The notes: generated by a model not told the origin, from the sequence alone. 64,000 bases of DNA from Rhabdornis inornatus (GCA_013397075.1 VWZS01009934.1:3500305-3564304), one strand, 5' to 3'. Counted from the stretch's first letter, positions 1 to 13,351 are shown. Numbers and translations are program-made.

Positions 1-1424
1 GAGCAGTCCTTCATTCATTTTCTACAATTACAGTAAGAACTCTCATTACAGGTTCTTTTCTCGGTGGTGTATTCCTTATTCTTCACAAACTCTATAGATA
101 ACAAAAGATTTACTACCATTTTGTAATCTGCACCAATCAAAACTCTTTTACAGTGTTTTCACCACCCTGGCTATTATTTCCTCCTTTATGCCACAACAAC
201 TGCTCAGTCAACACTGCTTTCTGAGTCTAATTGGACTACAGTTATTTTGAAGTGAAATGTATATCATCAATACATAAATATCTAACTTCTGACATGGTAG
301 CCTTACTCTTGCTTCTGTAAGGGTGTCATGGCTTTAAGGAAACCCTGTAATGAAGCTTCACCAGGTATATTCTATCCCCAGAGATGTGAACTAGAAAGTT
401 AGAAAGCTGTATTAAAAATACATGTGTTCTCTGTCACATTTCCACAGTATATGTGGTTGAGAGCACCATGGAAAAATGAAGCTTCCCTGAATAACTAACT
501 AAATGCATGACAGCACATTCAAGAAATGCAGACCTGGAAATAATGCAATTTTTTTTCCAAAAGGGGAAAAAGCTGCATCATTGTTTGCTGATACATAAAA
601 ATTCTCAGAGCAGGTTTGGCCCAGACATGAAAAATGAAGTGGATTACAAAACAGAGCCAGATGCTACCTTAATTAGTCTATTGCTATCAGTATTTTATAA
701 ACCTTCTATTATTTGGAGAAAGAGAAGTCCCCATGAGTACCAAAGAAGAAAGGTTATTCATATTATTTATGGTATTTAGGTTCCTACAGCCATTCAGATG
801 TAAAATAATTCCACCTCTGGGTAAAAGGTTATTTATAAGGGCAGTTTATTTCAACATATCAATTTTTGAAGGTGTTCATATGAAGATTTACTGTTGTTTA
901 CTCGATGGTGTGAATAATTCATTCTTTTCAAGACAAGCATACACTCATTTCAAAGAGGAAATGCCTCCAAAACCACATTTATTGACTTGGGGACCAGCAT
1001 TCACCAAGGAAAATCAGATAAGTAAGTCACAATAGGAAATAAGAGGAGCTTTAAGGAACATGCTGAAATGAGAAAAAAAAAATTTAAAGAAGTTTTGCAC
1101 TTTACTGTTCAAAACAAAACAAATATTGTTTCTTCAACAATAAATTTCACATTTATTAGTGCCAAAACTTAAAAAGACATTCTGGCTGTAAAATTAAGCA
1201 AAAGATGTACCAAGAACAACTGGAAGTAAACAACTGCATCCTGTCCTTCCCAGTGACTCGAGCTCTCTGGCACAGGAGCCAGTTAAAAGGCCCAGCAGTG
1301 TACCCTGCCCTTGGAGAAATGTAACCAGCTGGTTTGGGGACACAGCCAGATCCACATAACTACTTGTGGTATTTGGCTGTAAGCTCTGAAAGACTGCACA
1401 ACGCTCCATTCTCAACCATGCAAG
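1..1424. other. No gene recognised
   Basis: Unique-looking AT-rich sequence. Open frames here are at most 100 codons, overlap on several frames and look random in composition. An A-run lies near 1072-1082. I see no repeat family, RNA gene or promoter. The sequence just before the CR1 element (about 1190-1420) is a little more GC-rich, and I could not assign it. Confidence 0.6.
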
Positions 1425-3340
1425 TGGAGCCCTCTTTTTGAGGGTCAGGTCTCTCAGGAAGTATTTAAGGGGGTTGCTAGGGCAAGTAGGAAAAAAATTA
1501 AGGAGGCCTAAGCTCAGTCCGAACTCAATTTGGACAATTTTGTAAAGGATAATAAAAAATATTTTTACAAATATAATAATGGCAAAAGGAAGGGTAAGAC
1601 CAATCTTTGTCCTCTACTGGATGCAAGAAGGAACTTTAGTAAGTGCAGATGAGGAGAAGGCAGAAGTGCTTAACACCTTCTTTGCCTCAGTCTTCTCAGT
1701 GGGAAGATGGCTTGTCATCAGGACAACTGTCCTCCTGGGTTGGTAGATGGTGTCAGGGAGCAGAATGGTCCCCCTGTTATTGAAGAGGAGGCAGTCAGAG
1801 AACTGCTGAGCTGCGTGGATATTCATAAATCTATGGGACCAGATGGGATCCACCCCAGGGTGATGAGGGAGCTGGCAGATGAGCTCGTGAAGCCACTCCC
1901 CATCATTTACCAACAGTCCTGGCCCACTGGTGAGGTTCCAGATGACTGGAAGCTGGCCGATGTGATGCCCATTCACAAAAAAAGGTGGGAAGGATGATCC
2001 TGGTAATTATAGGCCAATTAGCCTGACCTCAGAACCTGAAAGGTAATGGAAGAGTTTATACTAAGTGCCATCGCTCAGCACTTACAGGATGGCCAGGGTA
2101 TCAGACCCAGCCAGCACGGGTTTAGGAGGGGTAGGTTGTGTTTGACCAACTTAATCTCCTTTTATGACCCACCTGGTGGATGCAGGAAAGGCTGTGGATA
2201 TTGTCTATTTGAACTTAAGCAAGGCCTTTGACACTGTTTCCCACAGCAAACTTCTGGAAAAGCTGGCAGCCCATAGCTTGGACAGGAGCACACTTTGCTG
2301 GGTTAAGAACTGTCTGGATGGCCGGGCCCAGAGTGGTGGTGAATGGTGCTGCATCCAGCTGGGGATCAGGCACCAGTGGTGTCCCTCAGGGGTCTGTGCT
2401 GGGGCCAGTTCTGTCCAATATTTTTATTGATGACATGGATGAGTCTTTTATTAGTAAATTTGCTGATGACACTAAGCTGGGAGCATGTGTTGATCTGTTG
2501 GAAGGTAGGATGGCTCTGCAGAGAGACCTGGAACAGTTGGATGGATGGGCAGAGTCCGGTGGGATGAAGTTTAATAAGTCCAAGTGCCAAGTCCTGCATT
2601 TTGGCCACAATAACCCCCTGCAATGTTATAGGCTGGGGACAGTGTGGCTGGACAGTGCCCAGGCAGAAAGGGACCTGGGGATGCTGGTCAACAGCTGGCT
2701 GAACATGAGCCAGCAGTGTGCCCTGGTGGCCAAGAAGGCCAATGGCCCCTGCCCTGTGTCAGGAATGGTGTGGCCAGCAGGAGCAGGGAGGTCATTCTTC
2801 CCCCATACTCAGCACTGGTGAGGCCACACCTGGAGTGCTGTGTCCAGTTCTGGGCCTCTCAGTTTAGGAAGGATCTTGGGACACTTGAGTGTGTCCAGAA
2901 GAGGCAACAAGGCTGGTGAGGGGCTTGGAACACAAGTCCTGTGAGGAACGGCTGAGGGAGCCGGGGTTGTTTACCCTGGAGAAAAGGAGACTCAGAGGTG
3001 ACCTTATCTCTCTCTACAACGGCCTGAAGGGTAGTTGTAGTCAGGTGGGGTTGGTCTCTTTCTCCAGGCAGCAACTGACAGAACAAGAGGACACAATCTT
3101 AAGCTGCCCCAAGGGAAATATAGGTTGGATATTAGGAAAAAGTTTTTTGTGGAAAGAATGATAAAGTACTGGAATGGTCTGCCTGGGGAGATAATGGAGT
3201 CACCATCCCTGGACATGTTTAAAAAAAGACTGGATGTGGCACTTGGTACCATGGTTTAGCTGAGGTGGTGGTAGGGCATAGGTTGGACTTGGTGATCTTG
3301 AAGGTTTCTTCCAGCCTAGTGATTCTGTAGTGATTCTGTA
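1425..3340 (+). mobile_element. CR1 LINE retrotransposon, 5'-truncated copy with 3' end
   Basis: This is a non-LTR retrotransposon of the CR1 family, the dominant LINE of birds. It reads forward from the segment before the reverse transcriptase ('...caggaagtatttaaggggg...', about 1455) through the reverse transcriptase, the C-terminal part of ORF2 and the short 3' UTR. It ends in two direct copies of 'tgattctgta' (3320-3330 and 3331-3340), the expected CR1 tail repeat. There is no poly-A tail, as is usual for CR1. The left end is a truncation whose exact base I cannot fix (about 1425-1450). Upstream ORF1 and most of the endonuclease domain are missing. At about 1.9 kb against a full length of about 4.5 kb, it is the longest copy in the window. 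Frameshifts and stops show it is dead. Confidence 0.93.
1605..2960 (+). pseudogene. CR1 ORF2 reverse transcriptase remnant, frameshifted
   Basis: Remnant of the CR1 ORF2 polyprotein (endonuclease plus reverse transcriptase, which copies the element's RNA at a nicked chromosomal site). The frame shifts at least three times. 'KSMGPDGIHP' (1827-1856) and 'GEVPDDWKLADV' are read in one frame up to the stop near 1995. 'SQHGF' (2109-2123) follows in the same phase. 'YLNLSKAFDTVSH' (motif A, about 2206-2244) is in a second frame. 'SGVPQGSVLGP' (motif B, 2375-2407) and 'FADD' (motif C, 2459-2470) are in a third. The C-terminal 'RPHLECCVQFWA' region and the 'EERLREPG' region are in further frames. The first catalytic Asp of motif A, normally in 'YLDF', is Asn here (codon aac, 2212-2214), while both Asp of motif C remain. 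The copy is non-functional both by frame and by this residue. Confidence 0.9.
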
Positions 3341-3489
3341 CATCACTGCCTGAGGTACCTGCCTGTGATGGTTCGTTCTTGTTAGACACAGCTATAGGTG
3401 CTGTAAGGCATTCTCTCTGCCAGATTTTATAAGAAAAACCCCCTGAATTGGCTGTAGAATGGATTCATCTCAGATTTATAGTGAAAATG

Positions 3490-4091
3490 AAGTTAAAAGA
3501 AAGGCTTGTGGACTAAGTGAAATGAAGCAAGGAATTGTATGGTACGGGGGATAGATGATGGCAGACTGCAGAATTTTTCACCAAAACCAAACAGTCCAGA
3601 AAATACACAACTCCAGAAGTTATCCTCTAATGTAAATGGCACCATATTGCCAATTATAAGTGTACTGGATTCACATTCGATTAAAAGGGTTTGAGATAGC
3701 ATTAGACAGTAGGGATCTATTTTCTGCTGTGCTTGAGTCCTGTTCACTTGGCTGAGCTTGGACTAGATCCTGATGTGTACGTTCACATGCCGCAGCAAGG
3801 ACATCAAAGAACATCTGACTTTTTTTCAGGGCCACTTTTTGCCTTCCAGAATGTAGAGCATTCTCTAACAATCCAGTATTAATATAAAATGGATGTTTAT
3901 TGTCTTCCACTTTGAAGAGAGAGGGAAGGCAGGAAATTCTTAGATATAAATCTTCAAACACCAATTTTCTGATCTTCTCTTTTATCTTCTCAAACCCATT
4001 AAACAATTGGACCTCCACCCATCAGCAAGTTCACAGCAAATTACAAAAACAGAATATTTCTTTAACTCAAAACAATCTTTCAGCTCACAAG
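3490..4091 (-). pseudogene. Possible decayed coding fragment, unrecognised protein
   Basis: Reading the minus strand from 4091 down, three successive open stretches look like protein. The first (about 4091-3997) includes 'ELKKYSVFVICCELADGW'. The second (4018-3674) includes 'KHPFYINTGLLENAL' and 'KKSQMFFDVLAAACER'. The third (about 3735-3493) includes 'GNMVPFTLEDNFWS'. Adjacent stretches overlap as if joined by frameshifts. Their composition (balanced Glu/Lys/Asp/Ala/Val) differs from the Ser/Cys/Leu-rich chance frames elsewhere in the window. There is no ATG start: the central frame opens at GTG just after a stop. I see no convincing splice acceptor at its left end, no poly-A remnant, and I do not recognise the protein. 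It could be a retropseudogene, an old exon, or chance, because frames of about 115 codons are expected a few times in a window of this size. Confidence 0.3.
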
Positions 4092-7000
4092 TTCAGTTAC
4101 CATTCTTCAGTGAAACAGCAGAAGGTCAACAGCAAGCCAACAAATTGCAAAAGATGTGCCGTAAAAAACCCTTATGCATTTAACAACCAATACACTGCAC
4201 ATATTCAAAGCAGTATTCATTTTATCAATGTGAAATCCAAGCAAGAAATACAAACTTAATATTATCTATAATAAACAAAGGTGTTTCTGTGGAGGCAGTC
4301 AGGACATCTCAATGTCTGTACAACAGTTACTGAAGAATAATCTTTTTCAGTCAGCATAAATTGTACACTTCCAAAAGTGTTGCAATAGAATTTGTAAGTG
4401 TAGCATGACTGAAACTCAGGAGAGAACTGGAGAAACTCTAGCTCTGTAAACTTTTAATAATTAGAATAGTTGCCTATGGATTTTATGGCAATATTTGCAC
4501 AAGTAATATTGGAAGTTATTAATGTTTGCAAGGTAAAAATTTTAAATTTGCAAGGAAAATATTATAAGCGTTTCTGCTCTGGCATCTTTCCCATTAATGA
4601 AATGGGAGGACTGTATTAAGTCAACCAAAAACAAGTATTTACACACAATTCTTAAGAACTCTGATCCCTAAGGATGAAGTTTTAAAAGTACCTTGATTTG
4701 CAGGGCTGAAGATAGATCCTACCCTGACAAATGAACACAAAGAAAAAGTACTCTTTTTATTCAGGATTAGAATAGCATTGGAAAAACATTTTTTAGAAGG
4801 ATGCAAAGTATTTTTTATGTTACTGAAATCTACACCATTCATTAGTGAACAGTACTAATACAGACACAGTTCAATCCAAACCACTCTTCTCCACTTGTTG
4901 GCCATTTCTTTCAAACAAAAAAAAATTCTCTAAGAATCCATCTTCAGTCATGTTTACACCCTCACTTCCATTTTCATTAGTAATTTTTATTTCACTGTCT
5001 CTGTGAACAAACCAAGCAACTCAATGTGGTGCATGCTGCACAAACAGGCCAACATCAAGTACTGCCCTGATGAGTTTGCATACAAAATTAAAAATTAGCT
5101 GTGCATGTCAATAGCACAAATGTCCTTATGAACCAATGTAGAGACAGTCACAAGAAGAAGAAAATGTTTTACAAAGCAATCAGGAGGGAACATGCCAAGT
5201 TAATATTTCAGAACATATGTGAGCTGATGTAGTTTCAAAATAGCTGTAATATTTTCCATTGTATTTCTCAAAAAATGTTCTTATTATTGAACCTAGAGCT
5301 TGAATACAAGTAAGTGGATCAGCTTTCACACACTGCCAGATAAATTCAGGATCAGTTCAACTCTACTCTAAAAGCACCAAAGGCTGTTCCAATATCAATA
5401 GTATTTTCCTGTTTTAATAATCATTATATTTGCTCATACATGCTTTGATTTTACCTTTCATGAATCTGGTACAATAAGCTCTACATTTATAAGAAAATGA
5501 ATAGCCAAGGGAAAAGGTTGTTTCCTTTGGCTCAGGCCTCACTCTTGCTGGGCTGGGCAGAACTATTCTTGACCCAGTTTTATAGGTTTCACAGTTGGCT
5601 GACCCATCCATTGTCAACTGATACGGATGTTAGCTCAACATTGTCGTAGCAACCAAGAAAGCACACAGAGATGTGAAGGAACCCAAGCATTTAAACATAT
5701 AATCTGAGATCTCCCATTCAGCATGGTTTAGGCAAGTGCAACAGAGAACACCAGCTAACATGGACTAGGTAACAAGCGGCTTTGTGAAAAAGGCAATAAC
5801 TCAGCTGGCTAAAGCAGGGTGCACAGCATGCTGCAAATGACTGCCTGATTAATAAATAGTCTAAAGAACATGTGTCCAACCCAGAGATCATGTATCAAAA
5901 CTGAATGATGCAGATGTAACTATCCTGAAGTGCATGCATACTGACACAACGCTCCTCTCTTTCCAGCAACAAACAACAGGGTTTGTGCAGACTCAGAAAG
6001 GTTGAGAGTATCCAAGAACAGCCAAGGCAACCCTGATACCTCCCAAGAATCCAGTTTCAATATGTTGTTAATTACTTGTCCTTTCCCTTCTTGTGTTTTA
6101 ACTGTAAGTAACAATGATGTCACACTTACATCAAGTGACATAATTGCATCAAGTCCAGGGTCAAAGGGAAGCACTGCTATAAATCATTTTAGATTTAAAA
6201 GGAATCAAAGTGAAGTTCACCAATTACTGTAGAATCTCCATTCACACGCACTCTTCCAAAATGGCTTGGAATTACCATGCTAATTTAAACCTGAAAATCA
6301 GGGTAAGGGCAAGAAAATGGAAACTTTAACTTCTTTTAAAATGTTTGCCAAGTTGAAAAATAATCAGAAAAAGGGGTTTATGAAATAATAGCTTGCCCTG
6401 GGAAAACAGTCTTGTCTTTATTACTGTGTCAATGGTTTACAGGTGTTACTCTTGTAATTCTTGTAACAAGCTTCTTAATTATACTGTACTACCGGAGTTC
6501 ATTTCATTAGTCACCTTTTATTCATTCTTTCATAGATGCATAGTACTTTTTGGTCCTTTTTCCTGTTTTACATGATCTGGACTATTATCTTGCTCTTCTA
6601 AGAAAGCTGCTTAGATAGGAGCAAAACTGTGAGTTTGTTGTTTGTCTATATTTCAGCAATCCACTTGGCATTCTATGGATGAATTACAGCTTTCCCATAG
6701 CTAAGGTATGTGTGACATTATAATCAGATTAATACTCCTATAGATTTGGTAGAAAGCTCACATGCAAAATTTCCTCATGAAATGGACTGTTATTGAAAAG
6801 TTGTATTTGCTCTTAACAAGGTACTACTGTTATTCCATATATATAGAAAGAGAAAATCCAAACCTGCCAGAGGAAGTTTAACTACAATAGGTCACAAAGA
6901 GCCAGATTTTAAAGGATATTCATAGTGCTCACTGTTTCTTATTGCAAAGTCTCTTAGTGCACTCCATACAACCAGACAATTTCTCTATTTTTCTAACAGG

Positions 7001-7204
7001 ATTGTCCACTGGCATCAGGCAGCAGTGAAGGTGCTACTCTGTCATTTATTGCTCCAAAACAGAGCAAATAGGTGGTTATTATCCCCACTCTACCTATGCA
7101 ATGGGAGTAAGATGCATTTAGGTTATCTACTGATACCAATGAGATTATGAATTTAAATCTGTAACAAGGAAATTCTTCCATTATATAGAGCTTGTGGGTA
7201 ACAA
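4092..7204. other. No gene recognised
   Basis: AT-rich unique-looking sequence. Open frames are at most about 85 codons and random in composition. I see no repeat family, RNA gene or CpG-rich promoter. Confidence 0.6.
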
Positions 7205-7592
7205 AATCAGAGAATATGCTGAGTTGAAAGGTATCCACAAAGATCATTAAATCCAGCTCCCTGTCCTGCATAGGACCATCCCCAAGAGTCACACCATGTG
7301 CCTGAGAGTATTGTCCAAACACTTCTTGAACTCTGTCAAGCTTGGTGCTGTGACCACTTCCCTGGGGATCCTGTTCCAACACACAGCCACGTACTGGGTG
7401 AAAAACCTTTCCCTAATATCCAATCTACACCTCCCCCGACTCAGCTTTGTGCCATTGTTTCTGGTCCTGTCGCTGGCCACCACAGAGCAGAGAACAGTGC
7501 CTGCCTGTCCTTGCCAACTTCAATGACTCACCTCAGTCTCCTCTTCTCCAGGCTGAACAGACCAAGTGACACCAACCTCAGAGCAATGCACT
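7205..7592 (-). mobile_element. CR1 LINE 3' fragment
   Basis: Read on the minus strand this is the CR1 3' end. It starts with the segment coding the end of ORF2 ('ctgttcagcctggagaagag', about 7570-7545), continues through the C-terminal part ('gtgctctggaacaggatcc'-like, with 'ttcaagaagtgtttggac' near 7330-7310), and ends in the 3' UTR, closing at 'ctcagcatattctctgatt' (about 7205-7225). The element is 5'-truncated. Its subfamily appears to be that of the (-) copy at 37912-38462, since both share the stretch equivalent to 'gtcaagcttggtgctgtgaccactt'. There are no terminal 8-base repeats beyond the diverged tail. Confidence 0.88.
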
Positions 7593-10500
7593 GACCTGAT
7601 GGATTTGCCTATTTTTATCAACATCATTAGGAGTCGGCATTTGCCACAAAAGCAACAGTTTTCAGAAAACAGTTTTTTATTTTGTGACTTATAAACTGGT
7701 TCTGTTCACTGCACATCTGTTGAGCCAAATGCTCTGATATAACTTTTTATCTGATGAGATTGTTTGTTTGTTGGTGATGGCATTCTTGGCTAGTACAGAA
7801 TATATTAAGTCCTTATATATCTCCCCACTGACCTCCAGGGAGTATATTTTCTTTATCAGGCCTTTTTGACTCTGTTTTATCATCTACCAGCCTTTCGGTA
7901 ACAGCATTCTAAAATGTTCATGTACTCATTCTTCTGATGACAATGGGACCAGATAGAATAAAGATGAAAGAACAAAAAATACACTCATGGTACAAGTCAT
8001 ATTTCAGTCATATTTCCAAAATGTAGCACTGTACAAAAATTACTAGAGAATGGCAACTCTGACCACACTTTGAAAACACAGGCATTATATTAAAAACGTG
8101 CATTCTGTAATTCATCTTCACTTCTGTCTACATCTTCAACTGTAATCATTATTTTGCAGATGTCACAGATATAGATAGAAGCAAATCTGGTGGTGGCTGT
8201 TTATTGAGCTATGTAAGATGCATTGGTCACTTTTCCATCAGTGACAATTAGAAGCACTAAATTCTGTAGTTTGTATATTTTGTTAAAGAAACATTTCTTC
8301 TTATATCAACAGTCTTTTTCTATTACTGCATCTTTCATAAGCTAAGACCCTTGCTTGTTTTGTGCACACATGAAATTTGACTTGAAAAAGGTTTGTGGCA
8401 GAAGAATCAGAAATGCTGAAAATACCACAGAGATTTTATGTGAGATTACTTGGTGAATACACATTTTTTAAATAGCTAAAAAACCATGCTCAGAAGAATT
8501 TAAGAATGGAATTTTATTTGGAGTGGCCATGGGAAAAGGAATTTTCATTATAAAATAGGAGGTTTATTAGGACTACTCACATTTTAAACTACTAGTTGGC
8601 TCCCAATATCTTCAATCAGTGACAGCATTCAAATCACAGCACACAAAATAAAGGATCAATGAGAAAGGAAAACTGATTTTCCATATTCTGTAGAATTCAA
8701 TTTCAAGTAAAGTACTTGAAGAAAAATTAAAGTAATCTAATCCAGTTAAAGAATAAGGTTTTAATTAGGCAAAGGCATTACTTTCTTTTTTATTATATCC
8801 CTCTGTTCCATAATAACAGTTCAGAGTTCAGAGGAGGTTATCGTTTTCCATTACTAAATCAACTCCATCATAGAATCATGCAAAGGATTTTTTTTTCCCC
8901 AGTGAGTGGCAAGATTTTTCACTTTCCAAATATGCTGCAAGGATCCTATGAAGTTCAGAGACTTTTACTAATAATTTGTTTCCTTGTAGATCAAAAAAAA
9001 ATCCCAAATCTATGTAAATCTAGGTAAATCCAGAATCCCATAGTTAAAAAGTCTGTCCTTTCATGCCTATAGGAAGATATCTTACCTAATATTTTGGACT
9101 GAATTATAGGAAATTTTGTCACTTGTAACTAACCAGGGCTGTAAGAACAAAAGAACTGTGGCTTACCATTTCCATGCTGAAAAAGACATTGAAGTATTTT
9201 GCTTATAGTAAGCTTTACATGCAAAAGATTGTTCTCATCTACCTAAATTCCCATGTATATCAGTAAAAAACAATAGTATCATGCAAGATATAAACTCACC
9301 TTTAATTTCCTCAGTATTGAAAAAATAAGAATATAATTTATAATGTGATCTGAGTTATGAAAGTCATGAACCCTGAAATTTGGTTGCTTGTGGTCAGGAC
9401 AAAGAGACACATGAAGAGTGGACAGAGCCACATGTGGCACATAACCCACAATTTGAAACCTTCTGAAAAAAGTTTTTTCTCCCATGGAGCCCTCTGGAGA
9501 AAAGGACAAAGAAGAACGCATACTATACCAATTAATGGTGAGACCAAACGGTAAACATGGATTATTAAATTCTGCAAATTAAAGGATTCATTAAAAAAAG
9601 TAAATTATTTGTGTTTTCAAGGAGAAAGGGTAGTTGCTACGTTCTCTAGAATAAATTTATTGATTAAAGTTCAAGAACATAATTTACAGCTGGTGTCTAC
9701 AACGCTTCTCTTCTCATAGGCATAAAAATTTTGTATCCTCCCAACACAAGTATATGTGGCAATCACTAACAAAAAAGTTAGGAACAGGGTAGACTGATGT
9801 AATATTTTTTTCAAATTTCAAGTACTGGCACATTTTAATGTTGGAGATGCAAGAACCATACTTAAGCCATTAACTGATTCCTCAACAACAAAAAAAACAA
9901 GCAGGTATCTGAAATCCAAAAATTAACTCCTATTTGTGCTTCAAACCGATGGTAAAAGCCATTGGGATGAAAAACATTAATTTAAAATTCTTTGGTTCCT
10001 GTCGTTGTACATGGCAATTTCAATCACAGCACTACTTCACGCAAGCATAGCTCAGTAAGCCTTCTGTCACACACTTTCCAGCTAAGAACTCTTTTATGTT
10101 TTTACAGTGATTAAAATTCTTGTGGCTGAGAGTAGTTGATATCATGCATTCAAACCATTTCACCTTATTTTCCTTATTTCCTCATTCAGATTTTCATTTT
10201 TTCACTAGATGGCTTAAAAGTTTCATTTTTTTGGAGCACATATTTCTGTGAATATTTAACACAAAACACATGCACTGTTCAGGCCTCAGAGAATTCTGAA
10301 ATCAGCTAAGAATTTTAACTGCAGTCCAGTCACTTCACCATGAAATCTTCGTGTCAAAAGATTCATACCAAAATGAAATATTTTTAGGAATAGATATTTT
10401 CACTAACTTCTGGTGTTAGGACAGCTTATATTGTCACATCTCACACTGCAGTACAGTTTTTGTTTTCCCTTTCACATTTTCAGTATGTAAATTTCTTAGA

Positions 10501-13351
10501 AATTCATTCATCAAAAGGCCTGACATTAGAAACTGAAAGAATTTATTGAATTTCTTTCAAACCCGGTTGATGGCACAAAACAAAAAACGTTATTCTCTTG
10601 AACTAAAATACCATGTTATTCCCAGCTGTACAAGACAAAATGCCACTTCAAAAGAAAAATAATCAGAACATTTAAAGGAATAAATTTTCAACGACTTCAG
10701 GAACACTTGATCCATGTAAATGCCTTAGAAGTAAATGCTTTCAGAGGCATTGCTCAAGCAGAAGGCAAAAGGGTTTCCTTTTATAAAATGGTTCCTATTT
10801 AAGGGAAGGAAGGGTGTGCCCACTCTCGCTAACATGCCGGGGGCTGTCGCTATGCTGCCATTAAAGATTTCTCTCAACTCATAAACACAGCCATTTCAGT
10901 TTAAATGAAAAGGGGAAAAGTCATTAAAAAAATAAAGAACATGTAAAAGGAAGAGACATTTTGCAAAACGCTTAATTACGCTAAGCTTTCAGAATCACAA
11001 ACAATAGGGTTGTTCATAGAAGCAAAACTCATAGTTACCGTGACTATACTTCAGCCAATTTATTAAGTAGCCTTTTGATATCCAAGAGTACTTTTCTTTT
11101 TCTTTTTAATTAATAAAAAAGTGCAATACTGAGAGGATCATGGGAAATCCTACACATCCATCCTCTTTCTAAACTGAACTACAAAAATTACCAGACATTA
11201 AATATTACACAAAGCTTCAAAAATTTGCTCCAGCCTGGTTTTGGCAAGATTTTAGGCTTTGTCTAGCAAATTCTTGCATCTGGTATTCCTTTTTTAGTTA
11301 ATGGGAACCAAAGAATTCCAGGAGTGAGCACAGGCATATTTGGAAATGGCACTTCCTGCTTCAACAAGAGGAAACCTACCTTCTGATCAGCAAATATGAA
11401 CTGATTAAAGAAAGTTACATGGCAATGACAGAGACACCAATGATTGATTGCACTGCCAGGTACTCCTCTAACCCCTGTAAAGGTACTATCATGGAGGGGA
11501 TTTAAATATATCCTATAGCTTTTCCCAACATTTATGAGCAATTATTTTCCCTTCTAGCTTTGTTTCTAGATTGCTGTAGCAATCTCTCATTGAATATATC
11601 ACTTTTCAAAGCTTCCAGTTTATTTCACTTACCTAATTCTCCTTCTTTAAGAAATTTTACGCGAACTGTAGCTTCTCCCTTAAAATTTTCAACAGTTTTA
11701 GTGTTTTTACAAAGCATGTTGTAATAAAACAGTAGTATTCTGGTGAATCCACGGATGGAGCAATTACAAAAAATTAAAACCTATTAAACATGATTCTCAA
11801 GAAGTAACTTTTGCAAGAACGTTTGAAACTATTCCTCATACTTGAACAGCACTCAGTACAGTCTCTGGACAGAGTAGATTGTGCCTCCAGGGTTTTCCCT
11901 GGTAAATTAGAAACTGAGTTCCAATCAAAGATTTAAGTAATTACCAAGGTAAGTACCTTGAAAGGATCAAGGTGAAAAAATTGATAAAGATAATTCTTAT
12001 TTATTTATTAATTTATTTATTTAATTCAGGGGAAAGAGCATCATTTGAAGAAGTAACAACCATAAGGCTGCTTTTCCACAAGTTAAACATCAGTTTCAAG
12101 TCTTGCAGTGAAACAAGGAAAAGTCACCGACACTTGGCACAATAAAGGCAGAAATAATTGCACCAATGGGCTTGAAATGTTCTTCCTTACAGAGAAGCCA
12201 AATTCAGATCTGCTCTAAGCAGTAGTAAATCCATTAACAGTAACAGCATATTCAATTAAAGTTGCATTTGTCATAGATCTGAATGCAGCATTATAAACCC
12301 ACATTAACAGCAGAAAGATTGCCTATTCCAACTCTTCAGTATGGCAGGGTTGAGTGCGAGAAGGTAACCTCAGCCTCTGTAAAAGGGAACTTTGTTGAAT
12401 GCTAAAAGCTGAAGTCAGAGCCAAATTATAAACCAATTTGCTTTCTGCATGTCAAGCAAGATGAATACTGTTCATTGGCATGAATGCCTGCTTTGAAGTG
12501 TAAAAAAGCCCTTCTCTTTTGCAGGAGATTTGTAATTTTAAGATCAGATGATAAAAACTGGGAGGACTCATAAAACAGTCAACCAGAGAACGACCCACGA
12601 TGCAATTGGGCATTATGTCCCTATTATAATGAAGTGCATCATTTTCCTGGCTTCTGCTGTACAGATTCCAACTCTGCAATGGGAAAAATAGTGAGTTTTA
12701 GGCATACATTACTTCCATGCCACATTATCAAGTCAGAAGGCATGATTCTACGCCAGATTACAGACTCCTGCAGCATTCCATTGTGTTGGGAGCCCACATT
12801 TGTCCATTTATATACAAGACTGAAAATGGCCATTCTCGTGTCCTCTAGAGACACTGGACACCCACTTCCATACAAGAATCTTCTGGGTTACCAGTTTATC
12901 TGCAGCCTTTTTTTCCATAGAACTTAGCTCCACAGATTGCTTTTTCATGCTAACATCAATAAACTGTTTGTACAAGTCAGGTCACTGTTTTAAGAAATGT
13001 TCTTTGGGCAAACGTTCTTAATTATATTGGCACAACCATATCAACTTCAGCAAGGCTGGACAAATATAAACAAGACCAAATGCTGGATACATGATTTCAA
13101 ATCAACAACTAGCTGGTCCTAGAGGAAAGGCTCTGAATAGACTTTAATGAACTTAGTTCCTTTGCTAATTAATTGAGAACTAAAACATAACAACATCTCT
13201 GGAAAACACACCAAGGAGGTATTCAACAAGCATAATTACATGAAAGAATGAAATTACACAGGTTCTAAAAGCCCAGAGGCAAAAAATAAAGAAACAATTG
13301 ATGAGGTGAAATCAAACAAATGGATTGATTCTCTCTTCCAAAACACAAGAT
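7593..13351. other. No gene recognised; possible conserved block
   Basis: AT-rich unique sequence without convincing open frames. A TTTA-type microsatellite lies at 11998-12024. The block at about 10800-11010 is denser in CpG than its surroundings and has the texture of a conserved non-coding element, but this cannot be shown without an alignment. A short 'catcatagaatcatg' at 8868-8882 looks like a CR1 tail, but nothing CR1-like follows it. Confidence 0.55.
11998..12024. repeat. (TTTA)n-type microsatellite
   Basis: A short run of imperfect TTTA/TTAA units, visible directly. Low-complexity DNA with no coding meaning. Confidence 0.85.

Noticed and set aside
8868..8882. CR1 tail-like 'catcatagaatcatg'
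   Set aside because: Nothing downstream or upstream follows the CR1 3' UTR, so it is probably coincidence.
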